DNA from: Vibrio metschnikovii CIP 69.14
GTDB taxonomy: Bacteria; Pseudomonadota; Gammaproteobacteria; Enterobacterales; Vibrionaceae
NCBI RefSeq assembly: GCF_000176155.1
Contig: NZ_ACZO01000006.1
Coordinates: 186,001 to 250,000, forward strand
Length of the DNA: 64,000 nucleotides
Direction of reading: 5' to 3'
Shown: piece by piece, positions 17,845-26,875 of the stretch
Numbering within the stretch: position 1 is the first letter of the stretch
Layout: each line of letters starts with the position of its first letter
The notes under the pieces: model-generated
The model's database searches: none
What the model was told of the DNA's origin: nothing
What the model saw: only the letters and a program-made list of their open reading frames with translations
Translations under genes and position numbers: made by a program

Positions 17845-18622
17845 GGTGATGATGACCGTGTGAATGATGTGAACAGGCTTGAGCGTCACCTTTAACCGGT
17901 TGTCCAGCTAAATCATGATGATGCTGATGTTTGTGTTGATAAAAAGCGAGGGTTTCTCTGCTACGGTGACCAAATAATGCGAGATAGCTTGGATGTTGAG
18001 AAATATCCGCTGGTGAGCCCGAACAACAAATATGGTGATGTAAACAGATCACTTCATCGGTTTTGGCCATCACTAAATGCAAATCGTGTGACACCATAAA
18101 AACGGCGCAGTTAAATCGCAAGCGAATGGTGTCGATAAGATCATACAAATCAATTTGTCCTTGAACATCGACCCCTTGTGCTGGCTCATCAAGCACTAAT
18201 AAATCAGGGCGTTGTAACAAAGCTCGTGCTAATAGCGCACGCTGATTCTCACCGCCAGATAATTTATGCATATCGTGGTTAATGAGATGCTCAGCGCCAA
18301 CTAAGCGTAGCGCCTCTAATTGTTCTTGTTGACTGTATTTTCCGGCCAAACGAAGAAAGCGACTAACACTGAGGGGGAGCGTATCGTTTAACTTCAATTT
18401 CTGTGGCACATAGCCAATTTTGAGAGTCTTATCTCGCGATAGAGTACCAGAATTTTGTTGATGTAAACCAAGTAACACACGGACTAATGTCGATTTTCCT
18501 GCGCCATTCGGGCCTATTAAGGTGGTTATTTTACCTCTGGATAGAGACAGGCTAACCTTATCCAGAACTCGGCGCTGATTGAAATCAACACAGATGTCAT
18601 GCATTTCAATGAGTGTTGACAT
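17837..18622 (-). CDS. znuC: zinc ABC transporter ATP-binding protein
   Basis: A 261-residue ABC ATPase powering zinc uptake. Walker [10 protein letters not shown] at 37-45, signature [15 protein letters not shown], Walker [13 protein letters not shown], and the H-loop SHDLHLVM are present. The C-terminus is a histidine-rich tail (clusters HQHHHD and [10 protein letters not shown]), a likely zinc-binding segment. ATG at 18622 is chosen by family alignment, with ACGAG about 9 bases upstream. Divergent from znuA across a Zur-like palindrome. Confidence 0.94.
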   Translation of the reverse strand: MSTLIEMHDICVDFNQRRVLDKVSLSLSRGKITTLIGPNGAGKSTLVRVLLGLHQQNSGTLSRDKTLKIGYVPQKLKLNDTLPLSVSRFLRLAGKYSQQEQLEALRLVGAEHLINHDMHKLSGGENQRALLARALLQRPDLLVLDEPAQGVDVQGQIDLYDLIDTIRLRFNCAVFMVSHDLHLVMAKTDEVICLHHHICCSGSPADISQHPSYLALFGHRSRETLAFYQHKHQHHHDLAGQPVKGDAQACSHHSHGHHHHD

Positions 18623-18646
18623 GAAAGAAACTCGTTTGCAATTGGG

Positions 18647-18668
18647 TGATGTTATAATGTAACATTTC
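18647..18668. promoter_or_regulatory. Zur box between znuC and znuA
   Basis: The centre ATGTTATAATGTAACAT (18649-18665) is a palindrome with TGTTA/TAACA arms 5 bp apart, and the right side extends to TTTC. It closely follows the gamma-proteobacterial Zur consensus (TGTTATANNNTAACA-like) and lies in the 78-bp gap between the divergent znuCB and znuA starts, so zinc-loaded Zur would shut off both. Confidence 0.8.
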
Positions 18669-18700
18669 GCAGTCATCAACGCTACCAGCAGGAAATTACC

Positions 18701-19588
18701 ATGCTATCTCGATTCACACTGTGTGCTTTGCTCATTGCTTTTCCCTTCTCGGGTTGGGCGAGCAGTATTTTGACCAGTATTAAACCGATTCAAATGATTA
18801 CTTATGAGCTTACTGAAAACGTCAGTCAACCGGAGGTATTGCTGTCTGCGAATGCGTCGCCGCACGATTATGCCCTGCGTCCTTCAGATGTAAAGCGGAT
18901 TCGTGAAGCTTCACTGGTGATTTGGTTTGGTTCAGATCTTGAACCTTTCTTAGAGCGTTCTTTAAGCCAGCATCCTAATGTGTTAACTCTCAGTCAGATC
19001 CCTAATTTAGAGCTCCGAGCTTATGGAGAAGAAGAGCATCATCACCATGATCATGATGGACACAGTCATGGTACTCATGACCCTCATTTTTGGCTTGGAG
19101 TGGCGCAAGTAAAACAAGTGGCTCAGGCAATCACGCAGCGTTTAAGTGAAATGGATCCAGAGCATCGTCCACAATATGAGGAAAATTTAGTTCGCTTTCT
19201 TGACCAACTCGATACGACGGATCAATCGATAGCTAAGCAGTTAGCGGCGGTTAAATCTAAATCATATTACGTTTTCCATGATGCCTATGCGTATTTTGAG
19301 CAGCATTATGGCTTAAATAATATTGGTCACTTTACAGTAAGCCCAGAGCGTAAACCTGGTGCTAAAACGTTGATCAGCATTCGCCGTTCATTAACCGATA
19401 ATCAAGCCAAATGTGTTTTCTCTGAGCCACAATTTCAACCTGCAGTGATCGAAACCGTTGTTCGTGGAAGTAACGTTCATATTGGTGTGCTTGACCCTTT
19501 AGGTTCTAACATTCCCGTTCAATCAGGGAGCTATTTTGAGTTCCTAAACCAGTTATCAAATAGTTTTTATAACTGTTTATCTCAATAA
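18701..19588 (+). CDS. znuA: zinc ABC transporter substrate-binding protein
   Basis: A 295-residue periplasmic zinc-binding protein. A signal peptide spans about residues 1-20 (hydrophobic core, cleavage near WAS). The metal-site histidines are seen in [16 protein letters not shown] and [13 protein letters not shown], and the family's His/Asp-rich flexible loop is present at about 109-126 ([14 protein letters not shown]). It is transcribed away from znuCB from the Zur-controlled region. A hairpin with stem 19604-19611 / 19628-19635 follows, without a clear T-run. Confidence 0.93.
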   Translation: MLSRFTLCALLIAFPFSGWASSILTSIKPIQMITYELTENVSQPEVLLSANASPHDYALRPSDVKRIREASLVIWFGSDLEPFLERSLSQHPNVLTLSQIPNLELRAYGEEEHHHHDHDGHSHGTHDPHFWLGVAQVKQVAQAITQRLSEMDPEHRPQYEENLVRFLDQLDTTDQSIAKQLAAVKSKSYYVFHDAYAYFEQHYGLNNIGHFTVSPERKPGAKTLISIRRSLTDNQAKCVFSEPQFQPAVIETVVRGSNVHIGVLDPLGSNIPVQSGSYFEFLNQLSNSFYNCLSQ

Positions 19589-20067
19589 CGATTGCTAACG
19601 ATAAGAAGCTGTCGAGGTGTTACCTTGCAGCTTCTGTGGCTAAACCGTCCCTTTTTTGACTTAACGCGTCAGTAGTATTGGTGACGTATCGCTATGCTAA
19701 TTACCCCCTATACTGCCGATAAGCATGATTGATGCTGATATCCGCTCATCTTTTGTTTAGAGATGCTTACTGATCTCGCACTTTTCGAAGTTGGCTGATA
19801 ATTACGCTTCATATCAGTAGCCAAAATCTGTCTATTACCATGTGTTCGGTATAAAATGCCGATTACTTTTCTTGGTACTGATGATTTTTGTCGCGACATA
19901 TGCCGAAATCAACGCACCAAATTACCGATCCGACAATAACAAGGTCGTGGTTCAGTTGTCATTAATTGAACAGTGGTTAGGCTGTTTTGGTTAATTAATT
20001 TTCTCTGAGAAATAACCTTGCAGTGTCGTGTCGGTTTGCCAGTCTACGATTCAGTAAAGGACGCATT
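19589..20067. other. gene-free spacer between znuA and the AraC-type receptor gene
   Basis: About 480 bp. Besides the hairpin at 19604-19635, I see no recognisable gene, operator or repeat. A 63-codon minus-strand frame at 19708-19899 has no ribosome-binding site and no family resemblance, and is not called. The right end should contain the promoter of the regulator gene, but I cannot pick a convincing -35/-10 pair. Confidence 0.4.
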
Positions 20068-23000
20068 TTGCAGCACATTATTCTGCTTATATTTTCTATT
20101 TTTAGTTGGAGTATTTTACCCGCTCACGCGCGAGATAGTGCGCCTGCGGTTTTTTATCCGTTACCAACGCTTGTTCAAGGTAAAACCTTTATTGCACAGA
20201 ATTTATTTCTTGGTGATGAAGGGGGGCTATGGATTCACGATGTACACGGAAAGGTCATGTTCTTTGATGGGCAAACGATGTTGCCTAAGCAAGGATCGCT
20301 GTTTCGTGATAAGCAGCAGCAACTGGCTTACGCACAAGGGCGTTTTTGGACTTTTATCGATAATGAATTGTACCAAACACGACCCGGTTCTGAGTCAGAA
20401 TTGGTGCTGAGTTTAACCCCAGGGGTATCTATAGAAAAAATCGGTGCTTCAAATGGTTATATTTGGCTCAGCGATGGGGCGTATTTTTATACCTATCATT
20501 TACAAACCAAGCAACTCAAAATTTACTCATTAGCGAAACTGTATCAGCTTAATCAAGCTAGCCAAGTGCACATTAATGACGCCGAATTGGTGCATTATAA
20601 GTGGGTGTTAGCCACCAATGTCGGTACGTATATCTCTGAGGCTCAAGCCTTTTCACATATTCGTCCGTCTGGAAAAAATCCAGTCCAGACGCTCTATTTT
20701 TCTCCCCAAAAAAATCATCTATTAGTAGGTACTCATAAAGGAGCTCTATTGATTGATATTTTTCACTCCGAATACCCATTAAAAAAAATAGGTGATGGTC
20801 AAGTCTTTGCGATCATTGAAGCCGAAGGAGAGTATTGGATTGGTAGTGATAAGGGATTATTTGTCTATTCCTTAGCGACGGAGAAAACGACCCAACTGAT
20901 CAGTAATGAGCAGGGGCCTTATGGCTTACCTGAAGGTCGAATCTACGCTCTCGCTAATGATCAGCATGGGGGGATTTGGATTGCGACTCATCAAGGTGTT
21001 CGTTACTTTTCTCTTTTCAGTCAGAAGTTTACGCGTTATTTAGCCGATGATATTACTCATGAACGTCTCAACAGCAAACTGAAACGCTTGCGTCCTATGC
21101 CAAGTAGTAACCAATATTTAATGGTCACTCAGGATGGCTTATACCTATTTGATGGGCATCAACAGGGCAAAAAATCACGGGTTTACTCAGGGCAGGTTAA
21201 TGATGTCTTATTGCTAGACGATCAGCTATGGATCGCCAGCGAACAAGGCTTAATATTACGTTCATTCAAGCAACATCGTGATCAGCCAGAGCCGTTGCCC
21301 TTTATCTTACGTCATTCACCGATTCAGCATTTGACCGTCGATAATGAAGGGCGATTATGGGGGGTCTCAAACAATCAGCTTTGGTCTTATCATCCTGATT
21401 CGCAGCATTACACGGATTTTGGTCACAATTGGTTGCTTGATAATAAGCAAGACAGAGCGGTTACGGCTTTATACAGCAGCAGTGAACATGGCTTATTGAT
21501 TGGGACTCGGCATGGTATTTATACCTTAAAAAATGGTCAGATTACTTATGACAAACGAACGGCCAACTATGGTACCAACCTTGGTATCAGCGAAACGGCA
21601 ACGGGAGAGGTATGGTTTGTCAGTGAGCGGGGGGTATTTCGACGTTTAAACGATCAACTATCGTTATTCACTGTGCCTTTGATTGACGATAATATTCGCC
21701 TTAAATGCCTTGTGAACAGCGGGCAAGGGATGTGGTTGGCTTCCTCTAAAGGCCTCACTCTCTATCATGCGGATGGTTCGATTGATAAACATTTTGGCTC
21801 TCCTCATGGCTTAATCAATAATGAGCTAGAAAGCGGCGTTTGTTCCGCTTCTTATACTCAAGAGCAGATACTCTTTTCATCGATGTTTGGGCTCTTGACT
21901 ATTCAAACGACGCCACTCGCGAATGCCGAGCCACCTCATTCCTCACTCATTTTTAGTCAGGTCAGTGTCAACTATCAACCGATACAGATTGGTGGGGCTG
22001 ATTTAGTGCCTTTAAACGTGGCCTATGGACAAGCAATCAGCTTTCAATTTGGTGCATTACCGGATGCAAGAGGGCAGACATTAGAATTCAGTCTCAATAA
22101 TGAGCCATGGCAGCGATTTGAAGGACCGCAGCTAACGCTTGATCATCTTTTACCTGGCCACTACACCCTATCACTGCGACATATTGGAGAAGAGAGAGCT
22201 GATAAAACCTTAAATTTTCAAGTATTAAAACCTTGGTATTTCTCCCACTGGGCGATAGTTGGCTATGCCTCTAGTTTGTTGTTGGTTGGCGGCTTATTGA
22301 CAGGATGGCGTTCTCGAGTGATGGATCGAGTGAATCAGGATCTTAAACAGCAGATTGCAGATAAAACACGTCAGTTACAACAGCAAAGTAAGATGCTACT
22401 AAGTCATAACTTATTATTACGCAAACAGATACAGATTCGTCATTTGTGGTTAGAGCGTTGGCAATGTCAAAATCAGCCACTGCTTAAACAGTTAAGCGTT
22501 CAAACTCACCAGCACCATTCTCCCGAGATAACCGCGTTGATTGATCAACTGACGGAGCAAATAGTGCAAATCGGCGCCTTTAATTCATCAGGCGAGTCAA
22601 TGACCATCAGCTGTTCGTTATCTTTAGTGCTTGAGACGGTGCTGCATGGTTGGCACAGTGAATTTGCACGAGCCAACATTAAAATTGATTATCATCCAAG
22701 TGATCTTTTGCCGGATGTGTTGGTCAAACAAGCGGGATTGGATGTTATCTTTAATGCATTGTTATCGGATGCATTAAAGCGTTTGTATGCCCATCAGACA
22801 TTGACCATTGAGACAATAGAACGTGAAGGACATGTTGTGGTGCTGATAAAAGACTATGGCTCGGCATCCGGCTTACTGGATAAACTGATGGTGATTTCCA
22901 ACGGTAATGTTCAATTTTCCCTTGATGAGCTGGTGGCTTTATCAGGCGGAAATTTATCGATTCACTCGTCCAGTGAACGAAACTTAATCGAGCTGATGTG

Positions 23001-23388
23001 GCCACAAGTTATCTCTGTCGAATCGACACCTGCGGCGCTATTATCAGCAAAGCCACAAAGTGATAGTGAGTTAGAGTGGCTACGAAAACTCAATCATATT
23101 GTTGCTGAGCGCTATGCTGACGCAGAATTTACAACGTCTGATATTGCGAAAAGAATGTATCTGTCGGAGCGCAGTTTACAACGACGGATGAAGTATCTAA
23201 CGGGCAAAACATTTAAAGAATATTTAACGGAATATCGCTTAGAGCAAGCCTGTAGTTTATTGATGAGTGGTGAAAAAGTCGCGCAAGTTGCCTTTTTATG
23301 TGGATTTAATGATCCGTCTTATTTTAGTCAACGTTTTAAACATCAATATGGATTATCTCCCTCTCAATTTGCTGAAGAGTCACAATAA
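20068..23388 (+). CDS. membrane receptor: periplasmic propeller repeats, Y_Y_Y domain, degenerate kinase region and C-terminal AraC-type DNA-binding domain
   Basis: About 1106 residues from a TTG at 20068 that has AAGG seven bases upstream; the GTG at 20023 lacks one. An N-terminal signal-like helix (about 1-22, AHA end) is followed by at least nine two-component-propeller-like repeats of the pattern G-x-hydrophobic-W-h-x-T/S-x-x-G (for example GGIWIATHQGV, YWIGSDKGLF, MWLASSKGL). A Y_Y_Y-like beta domain (about 640-720), one membrane helix (about 727-747) and a coiled coil come next. A region resembling a histidine-kinase ATPase lobe (ALSGGNLSIHSSS) lacks a phospho-accepting H-box and clear G-boxes. 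Residues about 1005-1100 are an AraC HTH pair (TTSDIAKRMYLSERSLQRRM; VAFLCGFNDPSYFSQRFK). It looks like a hybrid two-component system collapsed into a one-component receptor. Ligand and targets are unknown; it sits between zinc and iron uptake loci. Confidence 0.8.
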   Translation: MQHIILLIFSIFSWSILPAHARDSAPAVFYPLPTLVQGKTFIAQNLFLGDEGGLWIHDVHGKVMFFDGQTMLPKQGSLFRDKQQQLAYAQGRFWTFIDNELYQTRPGSESELVLSLTPGVSIEKIGASNGYIWLSDGAYFYTYHLQTKQLKIYSLAKLYQLNQASQVHINDAELVHYKWVLATNVGTYISEAQAFSHIRPSGKNPVQTLYFSPQKNHLLVGTHKGALLIDIFHSEYPLKKIGDGQVFAIIEAEGEYWIGSDKGLFVYSLATEKTTQLISNEQGPYGLPEGRIYALANDQHGGIWIATHQGVRYFSLFSQKFTRYLADDITHERLNSKLKRLRPMPSSNQYLMVTQDGLYLFDGHQQGKKSRVYSGQVNDVLLLDDQLWIASEQGLILRSFKQHRDQPEPLPFILRHSPIQHLTVDNEGRLWGVSNNQLWSYHPDSQHYTDFGHNWLLDNKQDRAVTALYSSSEHGLLIGTRHGIYTLKNGQITYDKRTANYGTNLGISETATGEVWFVSERGVFRRLNDQLSLFTVPLIDDNIRLKCLVNSGQGMWLASSKGLTLYHADGSIDKHFGSPHGLINNELESGVCSASYTQEQILFSSMFGLLTIQTTPLANAEPPHSSLIFSQVSVNYQPIQIGGADLVPLNVAYGQAISFQFGALPDARGQTLEFSLNNEPWQRFEGPQLTLDHLLPGHYTLSLRHIGEERADKTLNFQVLKPWYFSHWAIVGYASSLLLVGGLLTGWRSRVMDRVNQDLKQQIADKTRQLQQQSKMLLSHNLLLRKQIQIRHLWLERWQCQNQPLLKQLSVQTHQHHSPEITALIDQLTEQIVQIGAFNSSGESMTISCSLSLVLETVLHGWHSEFARANIKIDYHPSDLLPDVLVKQAGLDVIFNALLSDALKRLYAHQTLTIETIEREGHVVVLIKDYGSASGLLDKLMVISNGNVQFSLDELVALSGGNLSIHSSSERNLIELMWPQVISVESTPAALLSAKPQSDSELEWLRKLNHIVAERYADAEFTTSDIAKRMYLSERSLQRRMKYLTGKTFKEYLTEYRLEQACSLLMSGEKVAQVAFLCGFNDPSYFSQRFKHQYGLSPSQFAEESQ

Positions 23389-24072
23389 TCGAAACGGCCG
23401 CGCTTGCGACTGGCTTAGCATCACGTCCCGTTAGCGACTTTCTCTTGCGTTTTGCAGAGCGTTATCCACGGGTAGGAGCGCTTATCTATGAGTTATCAGC
23501 CAGTGTTGAGTAGTGTGGAGATACTGTTGAGTGATTCTTTGCTTAGAGGTTAAGCGAGGAGAGTGGGGTTGAAGTGTCAATGAAGAAAAAAATATCGTGG
23601 TATAGCCGGGGGACTATACCACGGGTGTCAATGACACCTTCGCTTGCTGCCGGAGTGATATGGGCAGTGCCATATCACCTCTGGAGTTCTATCTTCGGGT
23701 CAATTCCCGCTGACCTGTTCAATATAATAACCTCTGCTTTTTTTGCTTATAAAATTAACGCCAACCTCACCTAATAAAAGCGCCATCATTAAGATTTCCT
23801 CTATATCATGTTGTTTTTTATGGATTATTCCTCTCTCTTTTCTTGTGTTTATCTTTAATGGTTGAGTCGTCCTTGTGGCAAGAAAATAATTTTGACGTTT
23901 TTAACGAGTCAATTTTTAGCGGAAATGACAATCTTGAACGTTTATCGATGCTCTGTAGGCCAATATCAATTAATGCAATCTTTGATTTCACACAATGATT
24001 AGCACTTATTTACAGCGTATTATCCAGTAATAGCAATCCTTCTCATTAACAATATTGTTTGTGTGGCCCCTA
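23389..24072. other. 684-bp gene-free region upstream of feoA
   Basis: No convincing protein gene. Its middle (23541-23745) holds an unusually dense set of inverted repeats, listed as a candidate structured RNA. The right-hand 320 bp is AT-rich and should carry the feo promoter. I looked for Fur and FNR sites and found only weak half-site matches (TTGAT at about 23981), which I do not call. Confidence 0.5.
23541..23745 (+). ncRNA. candidate structured RNA upstream of feoABC
   Basis: Nested inverted repeats. The closing stem AGAGGTTA (23545-23552) pairs with TAACCTCT (23728-23735), followed at once by GC and seven T's. Inside are hairpin CGTGGTATAG/CTATACCACG (23596-23605 / 23614-23623, perfect 10 bp), GGTGTC/GACACC (23624-23629 / 23633-23638), GTGATATGG/CCATATCAC (23655-23663 / 23670-23678, perfect 9 bp) and GGTCA/TGACC near 23698-23715. 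AAGCGA (23552-23557) can also pair with TCGCTT (23640-23645). The strand is chosen from the T-run. No known RNA family was recognised. It could instead be a DNA-level repeat or the end of a mobile element. Confidence 0.4.
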
Positions 24073-24300
24073 ATGAAATTGTCTGAATTAAAAGCAGGTG
24101 AGTCCGGACTCATCACGGCATTGAATGAACTGTCGATCGATGTACGTAAAAAATTAATGGTAATGGGGATACTGCCCAATACGTTAGTGACATTAATCCG
24201 TCGTGCTCCGATGGGCGACCCTTTACAAATTGAAGTTCGGGGGGTGTCGATGGCCGTTCGAGAGAGTATCGCTGCTGCGGTTGAGGTGGAGAGAGCCTAA
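24073..24300 (+). CDS. feoA: ferrous iron transport protein A
   Basis: A 75-residue SH3-like cytoplasmic protein of the Feo ferrous-iron system, required for FeoB function. It begins MKLSELKAGESGLI and has the conserved LMVMGILPNTLVTLIRRAPMGDP core. ATG at 24073 is chosen over an in-frame TTG at 24055. The stop overlaps the feoB start by one base (TAATG). Confidence 0.92.
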   Translation: MKLSELKAGESGLITALNELSIDVRKKLMVMGILPNTLVTLIRRAPMGDPLQIEVRGVSMAVRESIAAAVEVERA

Positions 24301-26570
24301 TGCAATATCAAATTTTGACCGTAGGTAACCCTAATAGCGGTAAAACAACCCTATTTAATGGGTTAACGGGAGCAAAGCAGCAAGTTGGTAACTGGGCAGG
24401 AGTCACGGTTGAGAAAAAGACGGGGCGTTACACACACTCCGGTGATCAATTCTATATTACCGACTTGCCGGGTATTTATGCCTTAGACAGTGGTAATGAT
24501 AGCAATAGTATTGATGAATCCATTGCCTCACGAGCTGTACTGACTCATCCTGCGGATGTAATTATCAATGTGGTCGATGTCACCAGTTTAGAGCGCAGTT
24601 TATACATGACACTGCAGCTACGTGAGTTGGGCCGTCCAATGGTTGTGGTTTTGAATAAAATGGATGCGCTTAAGCGTGAGCGGCAAACCATTGATGTTAA
24701 AAAACTAGAGCAAGTGTTGGGCTGCCCAGTGTTGGCGCTTTCTGCTAATAATAAACAGCAGGTAATACAATTCAAACAACAGCTGCATAAGAAAGTTGTG
24801 CAAGGCATTGCTTTAAAGCAGTTAGAATTAGACTATGGCCAAGCTTTTGAACAATCGATTAGTGCACTATTGCCTATATTTGAGGGGCAAGAAGTCTCGG
24901 CTCGTTCTTTGGCGATAAGAGCGTTAGAAAATGATCTGATGGTGATCAATGGTGTCTCAGAATCAGAACGTTTAACGGTGGTTGATGTGCAGCGAGAGTG
25001 TCAATTTGATATTGATTTGCATGTCGCGGATGTTAAATACACATTTTTACACCACTGTTGTCAACAAGTGCGCCGTAGTGAGGGTAAGCTGAGCCACAGT
25101 TTCACGGAAAAAGCAGACCAGATCATTTTAAATAAATGGGTCGGCGTGCCTTTCTTTTTTGTGGTGATGTACTTGATGTTTATGTTCTCCATCAACATTG
25201 GTAGTGCATTTATCGACTTCTTTGATATTGGGGTTGGTGCACTTTTGGTTGATGGAGGTCATTATTTGCTCGATGATCATCTTCCTATTTGGTTGGTGAC
25301 ATTAATCGCCGATGGTCTAGGTGGCGGTATCCAAACGGTAGCGACTTTTATCCCTGTGATTGCTTGCTTGTATCTGTTCTTGGCTATTTTAGAAAGCTCT
25401 GGCTATATGTCTCGTGCCGCTTTTGTACTGGATAAAGTGATGCAGAAAATAGGCTTGCCAGGTAAAGCCTTTGTGCCACTGGTATTAGGCTTTGGTTGTA
25501 ACGTCCCAGCGATAATGGCGACACGAACCTTAGATCAAGAGCGTGAGCGTAAACTCGCTGCTGCGATGGCGCCTTTTATGTCTTGTGGTGCTCGTTTACC
25601 GGTTTATGCTTTGTTTGCTGCGGCATTTTTCCCACAAAGCGGACAAAATATTGTTTTTGCACTCTATCTGCTTGGCATTGTCGCCGCGGTTTTCACGGGA
25701 TGGGTATTGAAAAAGACCTTATATCCGGGATCAAGTGACAGTTTATTAATGGAGATGCCAGACTATGAATTACCGACGTTACAAAATGTGCTGATCAAAA
25801 CTTGGCAGAAACTGAAACGTTTTGTGCTTGGCGCCGGGAAAACCATCGTTATCGTTGTGACCATTCTTAGCTTTTTAAATTCACTCGGTACCGATGGTTC
25901 ATTTGGTAATGAAGACAGTGATAACTCGGTGTTGTCTAGTGCAGCCCAAGTCGTAACGCCTTTATTTGCTCCAATTGGAATTAATCAAGATAACTGGCCG
26001 GCGACCGTTGGGATCATCACTGGTATTTTTGCTAAAGAGGCAGTCGTCGGCACGCTGAATAATCTTTATACCTCGGTAGATGCCGAAGACGAAGAGTTCG
26101 ATTTGTGGGCAAGCTTACAAGAAGCGGTGTTATCGATTCCTGAAAACCTGATGGGACTTAATTTTGCTGATCCTCTGGGGATAGAAGTAGGTGATTTATC
26201 CGACACTAGCGCCTTAGCGGAAGAGCAAGCTGTCGATGCTTCAATTTTTGGTAATTTACAACATCACTTTGTGAGTGGTTATGCGGCCTTTTCTTACTTA
26301 ATTTTCATTTTGTTATATACGCCTTGCGTTGCGGCGATGGGGGCTTATGTTCGAGAATTTGGCGCTAAGTATGCGAGGTTTATTGCGGTTTGGACAATGG
26401 GCTTGGCGTATGGTGCTGCTGCACTCTTTTATCAAGCGACTCATTTCAATGATCATCCTGTCACCAGTTCGCTATGGATCATCGGGATCATTGGTTCATC
26501 GTTAGCGATTTATTATTGGCTTAAGAAAGTCGGCCGAGAGTCGCAATCACTACAGGTACAAATGGCATGA
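24300..26570 (+). CDS. feoB: ferrous iron transporter B
   Basis: A 756-residue inner-membrane Fe2+ permease with an N-terminal G-protein domain. G1 is GNPNSGKTT at 9-17, G3 DLPG at 55-58 and G4 NKMD at about 120, followed by the helical GDI-like region. The membrane part holds two inverted Gate motifs; GFGCNVPAI and MSCGARLPVY carry the conserved cysteines. Length and domain order are normal. Coupled to feoA (one-base overlap) and feoC (four-base ATGA overlap). Confidence 0.96.
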   Translation: MQYQILTVGNPNSGKTTLFNGLTGAKQQVGNWAGVTVEKKTGRYTHSGDQFYITDLPGIYALDSGNDSNSIDESIASRAVLTHPADVIINVVDVTSLERSLYMTLQLRELGRPMVVVLNKMDALKRERQTIDVKKLEQVLGCPVLALSANNKQQVIQFKQQLHKKVVQGIALKQLELDYGQAFEQSISALLPIFEGQEVSARSLAIRALENDLMVINGVSESERLTVVDVQRECQFDIDLHVADVKYTFLHHCCQQVRRSEGKLSHSFTEKADQIILNKWVGVPFFFVVMYLMFMFSINIGSAFIDFFDIGVGALLVDGGHYLLDDHLPIWLVTLIADGLGGGIQTVATFIPVIACLYLFLAILESSGYMSRAAFVLDKVMQKIGLPGKAFVPLVLGFGCNVPAIMATRTLDQERERKLAAAMAPFMSCGARLPVYALFAAAFFPQSGQNIVFALYLLGIVAAVFTGWVLKKTLYPGSSDSLLMEMPDYELPTLQNVLIKTWQKLKRFVLGAGKTIVIVVTILSFLNSLGTDGSFGNEDSDNSVLSSAAQVVTPLFAPIGINQDNWPATVGIITGIFAKEAVVGTLNNLYTSVDAEDEEFDLWASLQEAVLSIPENLMGLNFADPLGIEVGDLSDTSALAEEQAVDASIFGNLQHHFVSGYAAFSYLIFILLYTPCVAAMGAYVREFGAKYARFIAVWTMGLAYGAAALFYQATHFNDHPVTSSLWIIGIIGSSLAIYYWLKKVGRESQSLQVQMA

Positions 26571-26797
26571 TTTTATCTGAACTAAAGCAATGCATTGAAC
26601 AACAAGGTTATGTGACTCGTAAAGAGCTCGCCCGACGTTTTGCTTTAAGTGAAGATGGTGTCGATGCGATGCTTGAAGTGTGGATAAAAAAAGGAGTGAT
26701 TTCACGCTTAATTGATACCAATGCGGCTAATTACGTTACTCGTGTGCGCTATTGCCCCAATCGAGTTAATGGCTTATCGATGACGGTAACGATGTAA
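26567..26797 (+). CDS. feoC: FeoC-like winged-helix protein
   Basis: A 76-residue small winged-helix protein; the FeoC-type HTH is seen in TRKELARRFALSEDGVDAMLEVWIKKGVISR. It overlaps the feoB stop by four bases. The four-cysteine iron-sulfur loop of Klebsiella/E. coli FeoC is absent: only one cysteine (in RYCPN) remains. In Vibrio this protein is thought to act in the Feo membrane complex rather than as an Fe-S switch; that is knowledge of the family, not visible here. Confidence 0.88.
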   Translation: MILSELKQCIEQQGYVTRKELARRFALSEDGVDAMLEVWIKKGVISRLIDTNAANYVTRVRYCPNRVNGLSMTVTM

Positions 26798-26826
26798 TGG
26801 ATGAACGCCATCGCGAATGAAATAAC

Positions 26827-26856
26827 AAAGCCGTACTGTCGATGTACGGCTTTTTT
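26827..26856 (+). terminator. terminator after feoC
   Basis: GCCGTAC (26830-26836) pairs with GTACGGC (26844-26850), loop TGTCGAT, A's before and six T's after; also usable by the convergent HIT gene. Confidence 0.88.
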
Positions 26857-26875
26857 GTCAATGAATGATTTAAGG

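Noticed and set aside
19708..19899. 63-codon minus-strand ORF after znuA
   Set aside because: No ribosome-binding site, promoter or family resemblance; looks like chance.
23690..23715. T-arm-like CGGGTCAATTCCCG, possible tRNA fragment
   Set aside because: No matching acceptor, D or anticodon arms within tRNA distance; no tRNA gene was found anywhere in the window.
23574..23774. 66-codon ORF in the feo upstream region, a possible small membrane protein
   Set aside because: It lies over the hairpin nest; its sequence is dictated by the inverted repeats, and a ribosome-binding site is not convincing. RNA structure explains the region better.
23981..23994. FNR/Fur-like site upstream of feoA (TTGATTTCACACAA)
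   Set aside because: Only the left half-site fits; the right half has two mismatches, and no 19-bp Fur palindrome is visible.
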